From NCBI RefSeq assembly GCF_019175385.1, contig NC_083342.1, forward strand, positions 123,132,376 through 123,196,375: 64,000 bases of DNA. Direction: 5' to 3'. Position 1 is the first letter of the stretch. The number at the start of each line of letters is the position of its first letter. Shown here in pieces: positions 59,201-64,000 of the stretch. The translations under genes and the position numbers were made by a program. The DNA comes from Lycium barbarum (Eukaryota; Streptophyta; Magnoliopsida; Solanales; Solanaceae). The notes beneath the pieces were generated by a model. That model was given only the letters and a program-made list of their open reading frames with translations. It was not told where the DNA came from and did not search any database.

Positions 59201-62200
59201 ATGCCTCTCTCTGAGTTCTTGAAAATGGCTAGAGGGAAGCTTGAATCTGGCCAACAGGAGATATCATCTTTGTGAGTACAGTTTCTATTTAGCATTTCCT
59301 AATAATAATAAAAAGTTTCCATTTTTGCATCTTGTTTGTGCTCTTTTATGGTTGGAACCAGTGGATTAATATTTAGCTAGTTGGTTGGTGCTATGTTTTG
59401 AGAAATTTTTCTTGGTTTTTATGCAGTCCTGAGAATGGCTTGGTTGAGCTTGTATGGGAAAATGGTCATATAAAGAAGAACCCTATTCCTAATAATCTTC
59501 TGTCAAATGCCTCGTGGGATCGAGACAAGTACACTGGAAATTCCTCAACCTCAAAGATTGGGAAGTTTGGTCTGATGGACTCTATGTTGAATGATATGCC
59601 ATTATCTGTGCCCACTGATGAATTAGATTTGATTCAAGACGATGAAGGGGTGCCTTGGTTAGGTTATTCAGCAGAACAAGATTATTGTTCTCAATTATTA
59701 CCTGAAATATCTGGTGTGACGGCAAATGAACCATCCGGACAGAGTGAGTTTGGTTTAATAAATAAGAGAGGTAGTTCTGAGAAGATGATTAGGGATTCAC
59801 ATAGTGTTCCTGTTCATAATGCTGTGAATTTTGAGCAAAGAAATACATCAAAGGTTTCTCCTTCTTCCAGATTTAGCCGGTTAACTTCATTGGCACCCCA
59901 GTCAGGAGTTTCAGATATCTTGAGCAGTAAAATTAGTAATACTCCAGTTTCTGTTTATGGGGGTTCGAGTCAAAGTCAAGCTTCAGCTGGTGATGTTAAA
60001 AACAACAAAATTCAAAAGCAAACTATGCCTGGAAACTCCTCCAGTTTGTTGAACTTCTCACATTTCTCAAGACCTGCTACATTTGTTAAAGCAGCTAAGC
60101 TTCAAAATATTTCTGGCGCTCCAAATGTCTCATGTTCATCTAACTTAGAAGCAAAGGGAAATAAAGAAGGAGAAAAAGTGACAATTGGAGACAATCATGT
60201 TAGTGCTGCAGCAGCTGAAAACTACTTAACTTCCAAGAAGGAAAAAGTCCTGCATTATCCAACAAATGATAGATCATGTCATGTTGAACAGTCTGATAAT
60301 GTATTCAGAGATTGTTCAAGTAATAATGACAACAACCATGGTCAATTTACTGGTGCAAAGGCTACCAAGGATATTGTCGACGGTGAGAGAAATGTTGAAC
60401 ATGGGGTTGTTTGCTCATCTGTATGCTCCGGTAGCAGTGCAGAGAGAGGATCAAGTGAGCAGCCTACTCATAATCTAAAGAGGAAAACCCGAGATAATGA
60501 GGAGTCCGAATGTCGAAGCGAAGTAAGTTTATTGTTTAAAGGCTATTATTTCTAACCTCGTTGTTTAGTATGTTACTTCTTTGTCAGGATGATGAACAGG
60601 CTGACAAGGAATTATCTTTTGTTCAGGATGTTGAAGAAGAAGAATCTGTTGGTATTAAAAAAACTTGTCATGCTAGAGGAGGTACAGGTTCAAAGAGAAG
60701 CCGAGCTGCAGAGGTGCATAATTTATCTGAGCGGGTGAGCTAACCATTACCATATCATCTGTGCTTTTTTGCATTTTCTGGTTGTAGATCTTGTTGAGAT
60801 AATTTAGATCTAAATGTTTTCTTATTCGTTTTCTGCAAACAGAGGCGAAGGGATAGGATTAACGAAAAGATGCGTGCATTACAGGAACTAATACCAAACT
60901 GCAACAAGGTACGAAAGCCTTGGATAAGTTAAAGTCATGCTGACAAGTCGTTTTCTCATTTTCAATCTTCTTGATGGTTTTCCTTATTGATTGGTAGGCT
61001 GACAAAGCTTCAATGCTTGATGAAGCTATTGAATATTTGAAGACACTTCAACTGCAAGTACAGGTTAGATGATGGTTTCTTATGCTGGTGCATTTTTCTT
61101 CTTAAGAACTGAGAATTAGAGTCATAAGACTCATAACTACAATTGCTAACTGCCTCATCCATCTTTTCTTTTGGGCAGATAATGTCTATGGGAGCAGGGT
61201 TTTGCGTCCCACCAATGATGTTTCCTACAGGAGTGCAGCACATGCATGCTGCCCATATGCCACATTTCTCCCCAATGGGTTTAGGGATGGGTATGGGGAT
61301 GGGGATGGGATTTGGGATGGGTATGCTTGAGATGAATGGTAGATTTCCAATGCCCTCTGTGCAAGGAGGGCATTTTCCCTCACCTCCTATTCCTGCTTCC
61401 GCCGCTTATCCAGGAGTAGCTGTATCTAATCGTCATGCCTTTGCACATCCTGGTCAAGGACGTCCAATGCCAATCCCTCGAACATCTCTAGGTCCTTTGG
61501 CAGGGCAATCATCAACTGTCCCTTTGAATGTTGCAAGGGCAGGAGTTCCAGTGGAGATACCGAGTGCACCACCAACTGTGGATTCCAAAAATCCAGTACA
61601 CAAGAACTCGCACATAGTCCATAATGCTGAACCTAGCCGCCCACTAAATCAGACATGTAGTCAGGTGTGTATGTTTATCAAGGACTTATGATGTTCTTTC
61701 TATTGAAAAGGAGATGAAGAAAAATAGAAAGAAATGATAGTCAGAGATATTGCAATTGCTTTTCTACTGCTTTCAATAATTCATTTCTTGAATCTGCCGA
61801 AAGTACTAGGTTTCCTATCTGAAAATATTAGCTTCAGTATTAGAAGTTGTCTGTATAGTTTGGGGTGATGAAATCATTCTTGTTTTTGGATTTATTCTTT
61901 TATTGTCTTACATATTTTCAAGTTACATTGTCATGTATTGCCGGTGCTTGTATAAAGATGGGAAGAGTTAGATGCAATCCTAGACTAATTTAATAAAGAA
62001 AAGATTATTCCAAATGAGAAGATTGATTTCTATAACCGTATATTTTTTCATTGTAGGCTGCTACTCGTAAATGTGGCAGTCATGGTATAGTTAAGGTATC
62101 TACATGAAATGGCTGATTATCTGTTATGAAATAGAGAAGTGTGAGGTGGATGTATTGGCTGGCAGAGAGTATAATTTTCTGTATGTGAAGTTTTGTTGAG

Positions 62201-63315
62201 AAACTGTGCCCAAAGTTGTTTTTGACTCTTATTGTAAATGACCACTAAAACTGCTAAATAGAAAGTAGACCTAAATTATCAAGTATTTTCATGTTAATCC
62301 TCGACAATGCAACTTCTAATAAAAAAGCTATACCTGTGACAACTGCATTTTTGCCGAGTCATGGTCAATTTATAAAGGATTTTTTGTTACTGGCCTCATT
62401 TTCCATTATGTTACCAACTGCTGGACAGCTCTGTATAGCTGTTATTAGGACTATGTTACATATGAAGACTAATGCTTGATTTTGAAAAACAAATTGATAC
62501 TCATTAGAGGCTTGTTTGGGAGACAAGGATGTACCCAAAATTTACATGCTATCTTTGAGAACCCTCTCTGGAGGAAAAGGTGTTGCCTATCTTTTCTAGT
62601 TTTTATAGGAATATGACTCTTCGATCTTGGAACCATTGAAACTAGCCGAACTGAGGACATTTCGTGGCAAGTAGCTTGGTATTTAGTTGGTGACTAAGTC
62701 AAATGTTTCGAGTTTGTTCATTGTTGTCACCGGCTCATCAACACACACTTGGAGGCACTAGGAATTTTCTGGTTCCATAGTGGATTCATGATATTCCATG
62801 GTAGTTGCCATCTAAGTTGACAGAAGTTCTAATTTCATCAGGATACATTTGGAAATCTCTGGTTCCTCGTGAATCTGTCATACTTCCTTTCTGCTTCTGT
62901 CCCTAAGCCGTGGGTCAATTACTAATTCTGTAAAATTGCTCGTGTATTTTCCTGGGCCAAGTGTAAATTGGTCTAACATAATAATGTCTTGCAATCATGT
63001 ATAGTTTTTGGATAAGTAATTATGGACCATAAATATTACTGGCCCTCAGTATATTTTGCTTTTAATTCACGGTGAACTAGTTGCTTTCCTTGTTGTCAGA
63101 TAACATCGGCGCTGCATCATCTTAATAAGTTCTATTTCCTGCTATACCAGGTACAAGCAACAAATGAAGTTCTGGACAAATCAGCGTCGGTGCAAAAAAA
63201 TGACCAACTCCCTGATGTTAGTGATAGTGCAACTAATAACTTGACCAACCAAACAAATGTGCCTGGAAATGAAGCTGGTGAGTTGGTGTTAGAAAAGACA
63301 AATGTAACAATGTAG
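59201..63315 (+). CDS. PIF3: Phytochrome-interacting factor 3-like bHLH transcription factor
   Basis: Coding exons: 59201-59271, 59427-60522, 60588-60734, 60843-60908, 60998-61063, 61179-61664, 63151-63315. All introns are GT-AG, frames join and the product is about 698 residues. The start [16 protein letters not shown] is typical of PIF3. Next come an APB motif ELVWENGH (31-38), the MPLSVP and QDDEGVPWL blocks (about 81-103) and an APA-like [11 protein letters not shown] with Phe 237 and 243. The bHLH (about 427-482) has His433, Glu437 and Arg441, the G-box-binding pattern. A Gly-Met-rich tract follows. Known family role: nuclear, binds active phytochrome, represses photomorphogenesis and is degraded in light. 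It is longer than Arabidopsis PIF3 (524). The APB motif has His where Gln is canonical. The symbol rests on motif recognition; paralogue assignment needs a tree. Confidence 0.9.
60693..61063 (+). other. PIF3: bHLH domain spread over three exons
   Basis: The basic region ends exon 3 ([14 protein letters not shown]), and two exons of 66 nt each (60843-60908 and 60998-61063) encode the rest of helix 1, the loop and helix 2 ([26 protein letters not shown]). Paired 66-nt exons here are characteristic of the PIF/PIL subgroup (bHLH VII). Confidence 0.9.
62057..62095 (+). other. Possible 39-nt cassette exon in the last intron
   Basis: Within the 1486-bp intron 61665-63150, a 39-base stretch is preceded by a T-rich acceptor (TTTTTCATTGTAG) and followed by GTATCT, a usable donor. 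It is a multiple of three and open in the required frame, encoding [13 protein letters not shown] between SQ and VQA. Inclusion would add 13 residues downstream of the bHLH. This is a prediction from splice signals only. Confidence 0.4.
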
Positions 63316-63815
63316 CGAGGACAACTTCATTCGTTATGTTAAGATGTATCTTCCTTATTATATTGTGAATCTCTGCTCCTCCCTTTTGTCTATGTGACCT
63401 GGAAGATAATCGAGTATTTCACTGGATGCAGGTCCCAGTTTGTAATCACAACTTTGTGTTCTGATCAATGACGGTTTGATTTTCATCTAATGGAAAAGTC
63501 ATTTTCTCACTCAGAAGGTATCTCCTTTTAACTCTAACCGGTGCAGTTCTGAGAATCTAATTGTTACTGGAGATAACTGGAAGAGTTTCAGAATGAAGCT
63601 GGTTTTGCAACTGCCATCGGAATGTAGACAAATGCACAGGTTTTGGTAATGTAAAGAGAGACCATAATTTTCTCCTTCAAATGTACATCAAAGATATCTA
63701 AAAGCAGTTGGGAGCAGACTTCTTCCCGCCCTCCCCACAAGGATCAAGTTTTGGCATCTCAAATGTGTAATGTGTACCAGACACGTCAACGTTCTTCAAA
63801 TAATAAAATAGCAAA
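63316..63815 (+). terminator. 3' UTR and probable polyadenylation region of the PIF3-like gene
   Basis: After the TAG at 63313-63315 the sequence is non-coding. AATAATAAAATAG at about 63799-63811 is the best plant-type A-rich polyadenylation signal. TTTGT and TGT-rich far-upstream-like words precede it. The exact end of the transcript is unknown. Confidence 0.45.
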
Positions 63816-64000
63816 AGTATTTTTCATTTAGTCACCTGTACTTTCAATATCTGTGTGAACCCTGTTTGGTAAATTCTTTCATGCATGCTAGGTGCTGTTA
63901 TGTGAAGCAGAGAATTTTAGATCCCCCCAAAACAGAGCTAGATGCAGTTTAGTTTTAGTGGTTCAACTGAATCTAGGCTTTTTTGCACAGAATATAGATA
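63816..64000. other. Sequence after the PIF3-like gene
   Basis: Short non-coding remainder of the window; nothing recognised. Confidence 0.4.

Overview
This is plant nuclear DNA from a eudicot, most likely Solanaceae. That assignment is an inference from the style of the repeats and the PIF3-like gene; no search was run. The window is AT-rich and repeat-dominated. I can support one host protein-coding gene, a PIF3-type bHLH transcription factor at the right end (59201-63315, + strand, seven coding exons, about 698 residues). No rRNA, tRNA, CRISPR or bacterial-type operon is visible.

Layout. 1-4.6 kb: gene-free sequence ending in a minus-strand LTR fragment. 4.9-8.1 kb: repeated segments bounded by Helitron-like 3' hairpin ends. 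8.76-12.69 kb: a LINE with an intact 1116-residue endonuclease/reverse-transcriptase ORF, truncated at its 5' end inside ORF1 and inserted in a locally duplicated repeat. 13-17 kb: diverged repeats and gene-free DNA. 17.2-21.9 kb: a Tourist-like MITE, then a large TIR element holding a roughly 95-bp hairpin satellite that a 752-bp solo LTR has split. 22-23.1 kb: two related foldback elements, one with a 9-bp target duplication. 26.20-30.71 kb: a Ty1/copia element with 5-bp target duplications, decayed by stops, frameshifts and apparent loss of the protease motif. 31.63-42.91 kb: a nest of four insertions in which every layer can be bounded by its own target-site duplication. 43.3-46.2 kb: a Stowaway/Tourist cluster. 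47.6-48.1 kb: an almost perfect 117-bp inverted repeat. 51.0-57.3 kb: a segmental duplication whose right copy took up a further stack of transposons. 57.8-58.1 kb: a small TRIM-like element. 58.4-63.8 kb: the PIF3-like gene.

How the parts relate. The transposons do not work together; they record successive insertions. Short target-site duplications and nearby duplicate copies serving as empty sites let many boundaries be placed to the base. Three solo LTRs without internal regions point to repeated LTR-LTR recombination. The PIF3-like gene would encode a phytochrome-binding, G-box-binding light-signalling regulator. Its APB motif has His where the canonical Gln is expected, and its last large intron holds a possible 39-nt in-frame cassette exon.
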